29,483 nucleotides of DNA from JBHENW01 sp046261875 (GTDB lineage Bacteria; Acidobacteriota; Thermoanaerobaculia; UBA5066; Gp7-AA6): contig JBHENW010000148.1 in the NCBI GenBank assembly GCA_046261875.1, forward strand, positions 1-29,483, in the 5' to 3' direction. Within the stretch, counting starts at the first letter, position 1; each line of letters opens with the position of its first letter. Under the pieces are notes generated by a model that saw only the letters and a program-made list of their open reading frames with translations, had not been told where the DNA came from and made no database searches. Below are positions 14,529-22,166 of this stretch, piece by piece. A program made the translations under genes and the position numbers.

Positions 14529-16841
14529 TCAGCTCCAGAGTACATACCACTCGAGTGCGCGAACGTCGGTCCGCTTGACCGGCACCCGGGTCGGTTCCCG
14601 CCCCGAGGCGGCCGAACTCTCCGCGCGGGAGGCGGAACGCTCCCCTTCCCGCTCGGCGCGCAGCGCGTCGCGATCCCGGGTCCATGCGGCGATCTTCTCC
14701 TCCGATTCCTTTATGTTCTCTTCGGCTTTTCGGATTCTTCCGTACGCCCGCCCTCCCGCGCGGACGCCGGTTCCCACCGACCGCTTTCCTCCGCCGAGGA
14801 TCGTCCCCAGGACGCTCGCGCCGACGTCGATCGCGCTGTAGCCCGCCGCGCGGGACTTCTCCGCGCGGTCGCGCGCGAGCTCCCGCTCCTCTTCCGCGAT
14901 GCGCCGATCGAGCGACTCGATCTTCCGGTCGAGCGGCCCGAGGACTTTCGCGGCGCGGCGGGCGGCCTCCGCCTCGGCGGCCCTCTGGAGGCGGGCTTCG
15001 AAAGCCGCCGCATCCTCGCCGGGGTTACGCAGGACGCCGAGAGCCGGGGCTCCCTCGACCTCGAGGCCTTCCGCCGCCACGACGTCCCGCGCGTCTTTTT
15101 CCAGAGCGGCGAGCGCGTTGCGCTTCGTCGCCCAGCCGGGCAGAGGGCCGTACCGCGCGCCGGCCGGGGCCTGCGCCGCCCAGCCGCCGACCGCGTCGGC
15201 CTTCTCGACCCGGGCGCGCGCCACGTCTCCGCCGCCGAAACGCACGAGTGCCTGCCAGGTCCCGGAGACCGGCGGGCGCTGGCGCGACACGCGAACTTCG
15301 ACGAGCGCGGCGGGCTCTCCCGCCAGCGGCCGGCCGCTCCCCGCGCCCGGCGCGAAGCGGTGCTGGAAGGCGGGATCCAGAGACGCAGGGACGACGCCGC
15401 CTTCCCCGGCGGGCACGGGTAGCTCCGCGGTGGACGGCGCCGTCGCCTTCCGGGCGGGGGCCCCTTCCGCCCCCGCGAGGCGCGCGAGCTCGGCGATCTG
15501 CCGCAGGGCGACCGGGCCGCGCAGGTACGCCCGGGCCCACCGGGACTCGAACACGACCGGTCCGCCCGGGCGATGCACGTCGTGGAGGAGGAAACGGCGT
15601 TTTTCGAGGCCGGAGATCGTGCGATCCACCTCCGCGCGCGGCATGCCGATGCCGGCGGATTCGAGGCCGTCGAGGAGGCGCTCCTTGTCCCTCTCCGCCT
15701 GGAGCCTCCCGACGAACCAGGTCCCCGCGTTGGAGAGCGCCTTGTAGTCGAGATCGACCGGGTTCTGGGTGACGAGCAGGGCTCCGCAGCCGAACGCGCG
15801 GCCCTGCTTGAGGAGGGTCAGGAGAGGGCGCTTGGAGGGAGGCTCCGCGACGGGCGGGAGGAATCCCATGACCTCGTCGAAGTAGAGCAGCGCGCGCAGA
15901 TCGGACGTCCCCGTCTGCGTGCGGACCCACGTCCAGTAACGTTCGAGGAACCGCGAGACGAAGAACATGCGCTCGCGGTCGTCGAGGTGGGCAATCGAGA
16001 AGAGGTTGCACCCGGGACGGCCGGACGCATCCCGGAGAAGGGCCTCGGGGTCGAGGGGGTCCCCCTCCCGCCAGCTCTCGAAGTCGGGCGATGCGAGCAG
16101 GTTGTTGAGCGCGTGCGCCAGCTCGCGCCGCTCGGCCTGCGGGAGAAACCCGTCGAGCTCCATCGCGCCGACGCGACGAAACGGCGGGTTCTCCGCGAGC
16201 GCGATGATCCCGGCGAGGTCGAGCCCGGCGCCGGCGCGCCACCTCTCCTCGAGGATGCGCGCGAGCAGGATGTGCCGCGGATCCGTGACGGCGTTGGCCG
16301 GAATGCCGGCCAGCGAGAGCAGGCCGGAGACCTGGCCGCGGACCTCGTCGCGGAGCGCTTCTTCGTCCGTCTCCCAGCGCAGGCCGGCGGGCGGATCGAA
16401 GGACCCCAGCAGGTTGATTCCGCGGCCGGTCCCAGAGCCGGGTGTGAACACGCGGTAGGCGACCCTGTCGCGCAGCGCACGCAGCGAGTCGAGCGGGACG
16501 CCGGACTTTTCCAGCCCCGCCTTCCACGCCGTCGCCTGCGCGGCGGCTTCCTCCTCGATGGACCGGCCGGCGCGGCGCGCGGATTCCGGATCCACCCAGG
16601 GTAGGAAATCGGAGGGCGAGAGGTCGGGGAAGACGAGGAGGAGGTTGGCGACGTCCCCCTTCGGGTCGAGGAGGAAGAGGGGAACGTCGGCGAGCAGGAG
16701 CTCCTCGAGCAGGCCGATGCAGAGTCCCGTCTTGCCGCTGCCCGTCATCCCGACGCAGACCCCGTGCGTGACGAGGTCGCGCGAGGAGTAGTAGAGGGAC
16801 CTGCCGTCGGGGACCGTCCGCCCGATGTAGAGGTCGGTCAT
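14529..16841 (-). CDS. HerA-like (DUF853/DUF87-type) ATPase
   Basis: 770 residues. Walker A GMTGSGKTG (31-39) is followed by LFLLDPKGD (56-63), Walker B ALLYFDEV (317-324) and the sensor VTQNPVDLDYKAL (357-369). Together these mark the HerA/FtsK-like hexameric ATPase group; the closest family I recognise is the DUF853-type helicase-like proteins. The C-terminal third holds a long Ala/Arg/Glu-rich coiled coil (about 615-690), a Gly-rich helix and another charged coil ending in a conserved-looking RALEWYVLWS tail. HerA-type ATPases move along DNA or drive translocation; no NurA-like nuclease partner is nearby. Its place between clpP and clpX is unusual for these operons. Substrate and partner are unknown. 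Confidence 0.85.
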   Translation of the reverse strand: MTDLYIGRTVPDGRSLYYSSRDLVTHGVCVGMTGSGKTGLCIGLLEELLLADVPLFLLDPKGDVANLLLVFPDLSPSDFLPWVDPESARRAGRSIEEEAAAQATAWKAGLEKSGVPLDSLRALRDRVAYRVFTPGSGTGRGINLLGSFDPPAGLRWETDEEALRDEVRGQVSGLLSLAGIPANAVTDPRHILLARILEERWRAGAGLDLAGIIALAENPPFRRVGAMELDGFLPQAERRELAHALNNLLASPDFESWREGDPLDPEALLRDASGRPGCNLFSIAHLDDRERMFFVSRFLERYWTWVRTQTGTSDLRALLYFDEVMGFLPPVAEPPSKRPLLTLLKQGRAFGCGALLVTQNPVDLDYKALSNAGTWFVGRLQAERDKERLLDGLESAGIGMPRAEVDRTISGLEKRRFLLHDVHRPGGPVVFESRWARAYLRGPVALRQIAELARLAGAEGAPARKATAPSTAELPVPAGEGGVVPASLDPAFQHRFAPGAGSGRPLAGEPAALVEVRVSRQRPPVSGTWQALVRFGGGDVARARVEKADAVGGWAAQAPAGARYGPLPGWATKRNALAALEKDARDVVAAEGLEVEGAPALGVLRNPGEDAAAFEARLQRAAEAEAARRAAKVLGPLDRKIESLDRRIAEEERELARDRAEKSRAAGYSAIDVGASVLGTILGGGKRSVGTGVRAGGRAYGRIRKAEENIKESEEKIAAWTRDRDALRAEREGERSASRAESSAASGREPTRVPVKRTDVRALEWYVLWS

Positions 16842-16996
16842 CGGGGGAAGAGTCTACCGTCCGGGAGCGCTTCTCCGGTCGCGGCGCGACGAGTCGTCCA
16901 AATTCCGGAGACTCGTTGCCCCGGCGCGACCGGGGTTCAGCCTTCGTTCAAAAAATCTCGGCCGCCGGTCGCACAGCGACCGCCCGCGGCCGAAAG

Positions 16997-17061
16997 TCGA
17001 GCCCCTTTGGGCGAGCCGCTCGCCGGTGCCGCAGGCAGATCCGGCGCGAGCGAAGCCGACG
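16997..17061 (-). repeat. Dispersed stop-codon-adjacent repeat, copy 3 (shorter)
   Basis: Read on the minus strand, this starts 2 bases after the clpP TAA with CGTCGGCTTCGCTCG and contains the 30-base segment 17013-17042 that is identical to 3179-3208 of copy 1. The distal arm of the large inverted repeat in copy 1 is not conserved here: similarity fades after the GGGGCTCGA segment. The remaining space up to the HerA-like gene (16842-16996) holds GC-rich inverted repeats and no gene. Confidence 0.8.
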
Positions 17062-17063
17062 TG

Positions 17064-17702
17064 TTAGCCGGCCGCCTTGAGGGCGATGTCGTCCCGCCGG
17101 TGGTAGATCGCGTCGACGAGCCCGTACTTCTTCGCGTCCTCCGCCTCGAGGATGTAGTCACGGTCGGTGTCCTTCGCGATGCGCTCGAACGGCTGGCCGG
17201 TGTGGTTGGCCAGGATCGAATTGATCCGGTCGCGGACCTTCAACAGGTCCTTCGCGTGGATCTCGATGTCGGTCGTCTGACCCTGCAGCCCGTAGGCGAG
17301 CGGCTGGTGGATCAGGAAGCGGGAGTTGGGCAGAGCGTACCGTTTGCCGGCGGCGCCCGAGGCCATGAGGACGGCGGCCATCGAAGCCGCCTGGCCGACG
17401 CAGATCGTGGACACGTCGTTCTTGACGTATTGCATCGTGTCGTAGACCGCCAGGCCGGCCGAGATCACACCGCCCGGCGAGTTGATGTAGAAGGAGATGT
17501 CCTTCTCCGGGTTCTCGGACTCGAGAAACAGCATCTGGGCGATGATCAGGTTGGCGATCGTGTCGTCCATCGGCTGCCCGAGGAAGATGATGTTGTCCTT
17601 GAGCAGCCGGGAGTAGATGTCGTACGCCCGCTCCCCGCGACTCGTCTGTTCGATCACCATCGGGACGAGAACCATGCCGCCTCCCTCGTGCTCGTGTTCC
17701 AT
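17064..17702 (-). CDS. clpP: ATP-dependent Clp protease proteolytic subunit ClpP
   Basis: 212 residues from ATG at 17702. The catalytic triad is Ser107 (GQAASMAA), His132 (FLIHQPLA) and Asp182 (DTDRDYI). SFYINSPGG and IYDTM-like VYDTMQY are also present, so this is a complete ClpP. It forms the tetradecameric chamber used by ClpX. A second in-frame ATG at 17675 has AGGGAGG 4 bases upstream and gives the more usual N-terminus MVLVPMVIEQT, so the extra MEHEHEGGG may be an artefact of the longer start or a short propeptide. It follows tig by 74 bases on the same strand, the common tig-clpP order. Confidence 0.97.
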   Translation of the reverse strand: MEHEHEGGGMVLVPMVIEQTSRGERAYDIYSRLLKDNIIFLGQPMDDTIANLIIAQMLFLESENPEKDISFYINSPGGVISAGLAVYDTMQYVKNDVSTICVGQAASMAAVLMASGAAGKRYALPNSRFLIHQPLAYGLQGQTTDIEIHAKDLLKVRDRINSILANHTGQPFERIAKDTDRDYILEAEDAKKYGLVDAIYHRRDDIALKAAG

Positions 17703-17776
17703 GTGCCGTGGACTCCCTTGAACTCCCGCCGGCCGCCGCGAATTCCTGTCGCCGTCTGCCGCGCGGACCGGACCGC

Positions 17777-19096
17777 TCAGGGCTCGGTGACCGCGACCGG
17801 CTCCCCTGAGGGTAGCACCCTGGCCGCCGCGATCAAGCGGTCGAGCGTCCGGGACAGCCGAAGTTCTTCGCGCAGAGCCCCCAGGCCGTCCGCGCGCGCC
17901 ATCTCCTCCCGCAGGGCCGCCGGATCCACGCCCCGCCGCGCCGCAGCGCGTTTGAACTCCGCTTCGACCTCCGTCTCGGAGACCTCGATCACCTCGCGCT
18001 TCGCGATCGCGTCGAGAAGGAGGTACTCGCGGACCCGCCGCTCGGCACCGGGAAGCGCGTCAATCCGCAGCTTCTCCCAGTCCGCTTCTTTCGGGTCCAC
18101 GCCGTTCGACGCGAGATAGCGCGCGTAGTCTCGCAAGGCGCTCGCGGTCTCGGACTCCACGAGAACTTCCGGCGCGGGGACCGCGGTCCGCGACAGGAGG
18201 ACGTCGAGGATCGTCCGCCGGAACTTCCGCCTCCGCTCGGCTTCCTTCTCCAGGCGCAGGCGCGAGCGGATGCTCTCGCGCAGGCTTTCGAGCCCCTCCG
18301 GAGCGTTCACGAGCCGCGCGAGCTCGTCGTTGAGCTGCGGTAGCTTCTTCTCCTTGAGGGCGACGAGAGTCACCTCGTAGTCCAGCGTCTTGCCCTTGAA
18401 CTCCTCGTTCGGAAAGTCGTCGGGGAAGTTCTTCCGGAAGCGCCGCACCTCGCCCGGCGCCATCCCGCGCAATGCCTCGTTGATCTCCGCCATGGAGTCG
18501 GGATGCCCGATCTCCAGGGTCAGCTTCTCGTCGCGGAACGTGCGGGGGTTCTGGCCGGGGGCGAGGATCTCGACGAATGTCCCCGCGACGTCGGCCACGG
18601 CGTAGTCCCCCGGCGCGGCGCTGCGCCCTTCGATCGGGTGGAACTCGGCGTGCGCTTCCCTGAGGCGCTCGAGCACCCGCCCGATCTCCTCTTCCGAGGG
18701 CTCGACCCGCACGTCTTCGACCGGAATCCCCTCGTAATCTCCGACTTCGATTTCCGGCTTGCGCTCCAGGCGCGCGGAGAAGCGGATCGGACCGGGGGGC
18801 TCCCACTGCAGGCTGTCGATCTGGGGCCGGCCCAGGATCGCGAGGCCGCGCTCCTCGATGGCGGACCCGAGCGCCGCACCGACCATCCGCTCGAGGACCT
18901 CCTCGCGGATCTGGCCGGAGTACTTTTTCTGGACCATCCCTTCCGGCGCATGACCTTTCCGGAACCCCGGAATGGCCGCGCGGCGCGCATAGGCCCGGGT
19001 GACGGCGCCCATCGCCCGGTTCACTTCCTCCGCCGGCACCTCGATCTCGAGCGTCGTGCGGGTGGGTGAGTCTTCCTGCGCGTTGAGGACCGCCAC
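17777..19096 (-). CDS. tig: Trigger factor, ribosome-associated chaperone and peptidyl-prolyl isomerase
   Basis: About 439 residues from GTG at 19096; a TTG at 19114 would add six. The N-terminal ribosome-binding domain has the signature GFRKGHAP followed by VQKKYSGQIREEV. The FKBP-type isomerase domain lies near residues 155-245 (PGDYAVADVAGTF to LDYEVTLVALKEKKLP). The C-terminal chaperone domain is helical and charged. Trigger factor shields nascent chains at the ribosome exit. The SPTRTTLEIEVPAEEV opening is typical, and GTG at 19096 puts it at the usual distance from the start. Neither start has a strong ribosome-binding site. The S8 protease gene upstream ends 58 bases before the TTG. 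Confidence 0.96.
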   Translation of the reverse strand: MAVLNAQEDSPTRTTLEIEVPAEEVNRAMGAVTRAYARRAAIPGFRKGHAPEGMVQKKYSGQIREEVLERMVGAALGSAIEERGLAILGRPQIDSLQWEPPGPIRFSARLERKPEIEVGDYEGIPVEDVRVEPSEEEIGRVLERLREAHAEFHPIEGRSAAPGDYAVADVAGTFVEILAPGQNPRTFRDEKLTLEIGHPDSMAEINEALRGMAPGEVRRFRKNFPDDFPNEEFKGKTLDYEVTLVALKEKKLPQLNDELARLVNAPEGLESLRESIRSRLRLEKEAERRRKFRRTILDVLLSRTAVPAPEVLVESETASALRDYARYLASNGVDPKEADWEKLRIDALPGAERRVREYLLLDAIAKREVIEVSETEVEAEFKRAAARRGVDPAALREEMARADGLGALREELRLSRTLDRLIAAARVLPSGEPVAVTEP

Positions 19097-19172
19097 GGCT
19101 GCGAGTTTACTCAACCGGAAGACGGACCTTGCGCGGCGACCCGTTCGAGCGCGAGTTTGCGCCCGCAGCCTC

Positions 19173-20687
19173 TTACGGGCGGAGCGGGACGGTGCGCGGG
19201 GCGGCTCGAGGAACGGTGACGCTTCGCGGCCCTTCCCGCGGGATCGGCGCCGCGAGGTTCAAGGCGTTGGCGACGTCGATCCGCCCCCAGCCGAAGACGG
19301 GGTTGGGAATGGAGGCGCCGGCGAAGGTTCCGCAGTCCTGGCCCGCCGGAAGGCGGACCGCGGAACGCTTCAGGAGATCTTCGTTGGCGGCCGGCGCGCC
19401 GCGCAACGCGGGGATCGCCGACTGCAGCAACGCGATCGCTCCGGTGACGTGCGGTGCCGCGGCGGAGGTCCCGGTGAAGACGCCGTATCCGGCGAGGCCC
19501 GCCGACGTGCGGATCGCCACGCCCGGCGCGACGACGTCCGGCTTCAACCGTCCGGACCCGTCCACCAGAACCGGTCCCCGGGCGGAGAAGGACGCGATGC
19601 CGTCCGCCATGGAGCTCGCCCCCACCGCGAAAGCGGCCTCGTAGATCGCCGGGGGGTCCTGAACCGAGCCGCAGGCGGCGCCCGTGTTGCCGGCCGACAT
19701 GACCACCGCTATGCCCGCGGCCCGCGTCACCTCGACGACCGTGCGCAGCACGTTGGGGTCGGTGCACCCTTCCTCCGGGGGACACCCCCAGGAGTTGTTG
19801 ATGACGTGCGGCGCGAGCTCGGGCCGGGGGTTCGCGTTGTCGCGGTCCGTCGGCGCGAGAAAAAACTGGAAGCACTCGGTATAGGTCGCCGGCGTCCCGA
19901 CGCCCCGGTCCATGTTGCGGCAGCCGATGAGGCGCGCGCCGGGGGCGACGCCGACCTGGTTGGCTCCCTCGGCCCCGACGATGACCCCGGCTACGGACGT
20001 GCCGTGGCCGCTGTCGTCGCACGGCGCGGTCGAGTTGGCGGCGCAGGGGTTGCCCGGGGCCGTGTGAATCGCGTCGTGCCAGTTGTAATCGTGGGACACG
20101 GAGGAGCCGCTCGTTCCCCGGTACTGCTGGCGGAGCGCCGGGTGGTCCCACACGAAGCCCGTGTCCGCGACGGCGACGACGATCCCCTGTCCCGTGAAGC
20201 CGCGGCTCCAGACTTCCGGGGCGCGGATCAGGTTGATGTTCGGCTCGACAACCGAGGCCGCGGCCGATCCGAGCGAGTCCTCTTCGGACGGGTGAGCGGG
20301 CACCGGCGCCGCGGGACGGTTCGCCGCGACGGAAGAGACATCGCCCCGCGCCGCGAGCTCCAGGGCCAGATCCCGGCGTCCCTGGACCTCGATCATGTTG
20401 ACCAGGAAGAAGGAGCGGTACGGGACGCCAGCCGCTTCGAGCCGCGCGCGCAGGGGCGCCTGGGTCACCTCGGCGTGGGCGGTCAGGGCCTCGAAGACGA
20501 ACCACCCCTTCTCCTCTTTGGTCGAGAAGCGGGCCGCGGCGGACACGTCGGCCGCCTCGCGCAGGACGACGAGGAACGAGGCCGTTTCCTCCGGTGCCTT
20601 ACCCGCGAAAATCCTGGCATCGAGCTTCTCCGCGGCGGTTGCCGACGCGGCCGCCAGAAAAAGCGCGTAAAAAATCGACTTCTTCAG
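19173..20687 (-). CDS. Secreted S8 serine protease, probable CTG start
   Basis: 504 residues if translation starts at CTG 20687. GGGAGG lies 5 bases upstream, and the first residues KKSIFYALFLAAASATAA form a textbook signal peptide. No ATG, GTG or TTG lies in frame upstream. The first alternative, GTG at 20546, would remove the signal peptide and part of the inhibitor-like propeptide (FLVVLREAADVS). The catalytic domain has Asp175 in VAVADTGF, His228 in SGHGTSVAG, Asn334 in SAGNTG and Ser408 in GTSAAAPH. Unlike the protease at 5803 it has no C-terminal repeat modules. It follows tRNA-Leu and its repeat element on the same strand and ends just before tig. Confidence 0.92.
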   Translation of the reverse strand: MKKSIFYALFLAAASATAAEKLDARIFAGKAPEETASFLVVLREAADVSAAARFSTKEEKGWFVFEALTAHAEVTQAPLRARLEAAGVPYRSFFLVNMIEVQGRRDLALELAARGDVSSVAANRPAAPVPAHPSEEDSLGSAAASVVEPNINLIRAPEVWSRGFTGQGIVVAVADTGFVWDHPALRQQYRGTSGSSVSHDYNWHDAIHTAPGNPCAANSTAPCDDSGHGTSVAGVIVGAEGANQVGVAPGARLIGCRNMDRGVGTPATYTECFQFFLAPTDRDNANPRPELAPHVINNSWGCPPEEGCTDPNVLRTVVEVTRAAGIAVVMSAGNTGAACGSVQDPPAIYEAAFAVGASSMADGIASFSARGPVLVDGSGRLKPDVVAPGVAIRTSAGLAGYGVFTGTSAAAPHVTGAIALLQSAIPALRGAPAANEDLLKRSAVRLPAGQDCGTFAGASIPNPVFGWGRIDVANALNLAAPIPREGPRSVTVPRAAPRTVPLRP

Positions 20688-20706
20688 TTCCGCCTCCCAG
20701 GTCCGT

Positions 20707-20727
20707 TGGTGCGAGAGGAGGGACTCG
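20707..20727 (+). repeat. Extra copy of the tRNA-Leu 3' end (21-bp direct repeat)
   Basis: Identical over 21 bases to 20870-20890, the 3' end of tRNA-Leu including the CCA. Offset 163 bases. It resembles an attachment-site duplication, but only 142 bases lie between the copies. Confidence 0.9.
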
Positions 20728-20840
20728 TGCCGGCCGGCTCGCTACGCGAGCGCGCAACCTTCGGTCGCGGCCGGCGCTGCCTGTCGGCGGGGGCGTTCCC
20801 CCGCACCCCCCTATCGGGTTCTCGTCTCCTCCTCTCGCAC
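20709..20840. mobile_element. Structured MITE/REP-like element with tRNA-derived terminal inverted repeats
   Basis: 13-bp perfect terminal inverted repeats (20709-20721 and 20828-20840) match the tRNA-Leu acceptor end. Inside are a 7-bp inverted repeat (20730-20736 with 20768-20774), a 6-bp hairpin with a 3-base loop (20737-20751) and a 7-bp hairpin with a 4-base loop (20787-20804). There is no open reading frame of note. The mobile nature is inferred from this architecture only; folding into a transcript with the tRNA is equally possible. Confidence 0.55.
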
Positions 20841-20869
20841 GCTCCTATCTTCGGTCACGCACTCCCTAC

Positions 20870-20954
20870 TGGTGCGAGAGGAGGGACTCGACCCCTCACG
20901 GGTCTCCCCACGGGATCCTAAGTCCCGCGCGTCTGCCAGTTCCGCCACTCTCGC
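20870..20954 (-). tRNA. tRNA-Leu (anticodon UAG)
   Basis: 85 bases including an encoded CCA. The acceptor stem pairs GCGAGAG with CTCTCGC and is followed by A73-CCA. The anticodon stem CGGGA/TCCCG encloses the loop CTTAGGA, giving anticodon TAG with G37. The long variable arm is typical of class II tRNA-Leu. The T-stem GAGGG/CCCTC encloses the loop GTCGAGT, so position 54 is G rather than the near-universal T. This tRNA reads CUN leucine codons, heavily used at this GC content. Confidence 0.95.
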
Positions 20955-21090
20955 GTGAACCGGGAATGGTAGGCGTCTGCGGGTCCGGACTCAACAGGTT
21001 TCCGGCCCGGAGAGCGCAGAATGGCCCGAATCGAGGGCCGAGAACGCCATCCGAGACCTGCTTGGCGACGAGATACGGGCGGGAAGCGCC

Positions 21091-21646
21091 GTGATCGAAG
21101 TGCGCCTCACCCACCTCCCGCAGCTCTTCAACTCGATCGACCCGTCCCCCTTCTACGAAAAGGACCTCGACCGGGACGCCGAACAATTCATCTTTCAGCG
21201 CGGCCAGGCAGCTGCCGTCGGATCGTCCCCTCGCCCTGCTCGTACACCTCGACGGACCTTCCGTGACCCCGGAAGTGGCGGACACCCTCCGCAGCGCCAT
21301 CCAGACCTTCTTTCGAGATCGGGCCAATCAATCCCGGAACCGCCTGCGGCAACTGTTTCGCGTTGGACGAACGAGTCTTCTCATCGGCCTGCTGTTTCTC
21401 GCCGGCTGCGTGCTGGTGAGCGAAGAGATCGTCCCGGCCCTCCCCGAGACCTCGCTCGCCCGGGTGTTGCGCGAGAGCGTTCTGATCGGCGGTTGGGTCG
21501 CGATGTGGCGTCCGCTCGAGATCTTCCTCTACGACTGGTGGCCGATCCGTGCCGAACGCCGGCTCTACGAGCGGCTGAGCCGGATGGCCGTGCGGATCGC
21601 GTGCTCGGTCAAGCAGGCTTCACGGACAACATCCTCGCCCAGCTGA
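21091..21646 (+). pseudogene. Frameshifted integral membrane protein gene (family with ...WRPLEIFLYDWWP)
   Basis: Two adjacent reading frames together make one recognisable protein. From GTG at 21091 the first frame encodes IEVRLTHLPQLFNSIDPSPF, then EKDLDRDAEQFI. Near 21205-21225 the frame shifts by +1 and continues LPSDRPLALLVHLDG, a helical stretch, a hydrophobic segment (SLLIGLLFLAGCVLV) and SVLIGGWVAMWRPLEIFLYDWWPI. I recognise this as a widespread conserved hypothetical membrane protein; its function is unknown. The C-terminus after YERLSRMAVRI departs from expectation. Either the gene is broken or the assembly has an indel here. Confidence 0.7.
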
Positions 21647-21778
21647 ACGGCTGGTACGAGACGTGGCCCTCCGCTCCCAGACGGCCACCGACTTCCCGGC
21701 GCGTGCCTTCTTCTGGCGGGTTCGCACCTTCGACGGCTCGCACAACAAAGTCGACAGGTTGTCGGGTTTTCGGCGCCT
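21647..21778 (+). other. Coding-like debris without an intact gene
   Basis: Short translated stretches look protein-like in successive frames: GQAGFTDNILAQLNGWYET from 21607, then FPARAFFWRVRTFDGSHNK ending at the TAA 21780-21782. The second resembles the end of a fibronectin-III-like domain. No continuous frame joins them and no start with a ribosome-binding site is visible. I treat this as remnant sequence. Confidence 0.35.
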
Positions 21779-22153
21779 CTAACGCACCCGTTTCCGGCTC
21801 GCCGGGCCCTCGGGCGCCGCTCGGTCTTCCGCCTGCAGAATCTCGTCGAGCGCATCCAGCCGCGCCGCCCAGAAAGCACGCTGGCTCTCGATCCAGGCGG
21901 CGGCCTCATCGAGGGGCCGCGCGTGAAAGGAGAGCAGGTGCTCCCGGCCCGCTCGCCGGCGGCGCACCAGCCGGGCGCGCTCGAGAACCCGGATGTGCTT
22001 GGAAACGGAGTTCAGAGAGATGGCAAAAGGCTCGGCGAGGTCCGTCACCCGGGCCTCCCCCGCGAGAAGTCGGCGCAGGATGGCCCGGCGCGTCGGGTCG
22101 GCAAGCGCCATCATGGTGCGGTCGAGGCGGGCAGCGGTCACTCCCGCGGGCAA
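21779..22153 (-). CDS. ArsR-family winged-helix transcriptional regulator
   Basis: 124 residues from TTG at 22153, which has GGAG 8 bases upstream; GTG at 22141 is an alternative. The winged-helix text is ALADPTRRAILRRLLAGEARVTDLA, then SLNSVSKHIRVLERARLV (recognition helix) and RRRAGREHLLSFHARPLDEAAAWIE. There are no metal-binding Cys pairs of the ArsR/SmtB kind, which fits the subgroup encoded next to SRPBCC (AHSA1) genes. It lies 13 bases after the SRPBCC gene on the same strand, so the two are probably co-transcribed. A candidate operator lies before the pair at 22746-22763. Confidence 0.9.
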   Translation of the reverse strand: MPAGVTAARLDRTMMALADPTRRAILRRLLAGEARVTDLAEPFAISLNSVSKHIRVLERARLVRRRRAGREHLLSFHARPLDEAAAWIESQRAFWAARLDALDEILQAEDRAAPEGPASRKRVR

Positions 22154-22166
22154 AGAAGCTTCTCCA

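Noticed and set aside
20787..20804. 7-bp GC hairpin as an intrinsic terminator for tRNA-Leu
   Set aside because: No T-run follows on either strand; more likely part of the structured element.
20896..21327. Minus-strand open frame of 143 codons
   Set aside because: It runs into the tRNA-Leu gene and is antisense to the frameshifted membrane protein; no family likeness.
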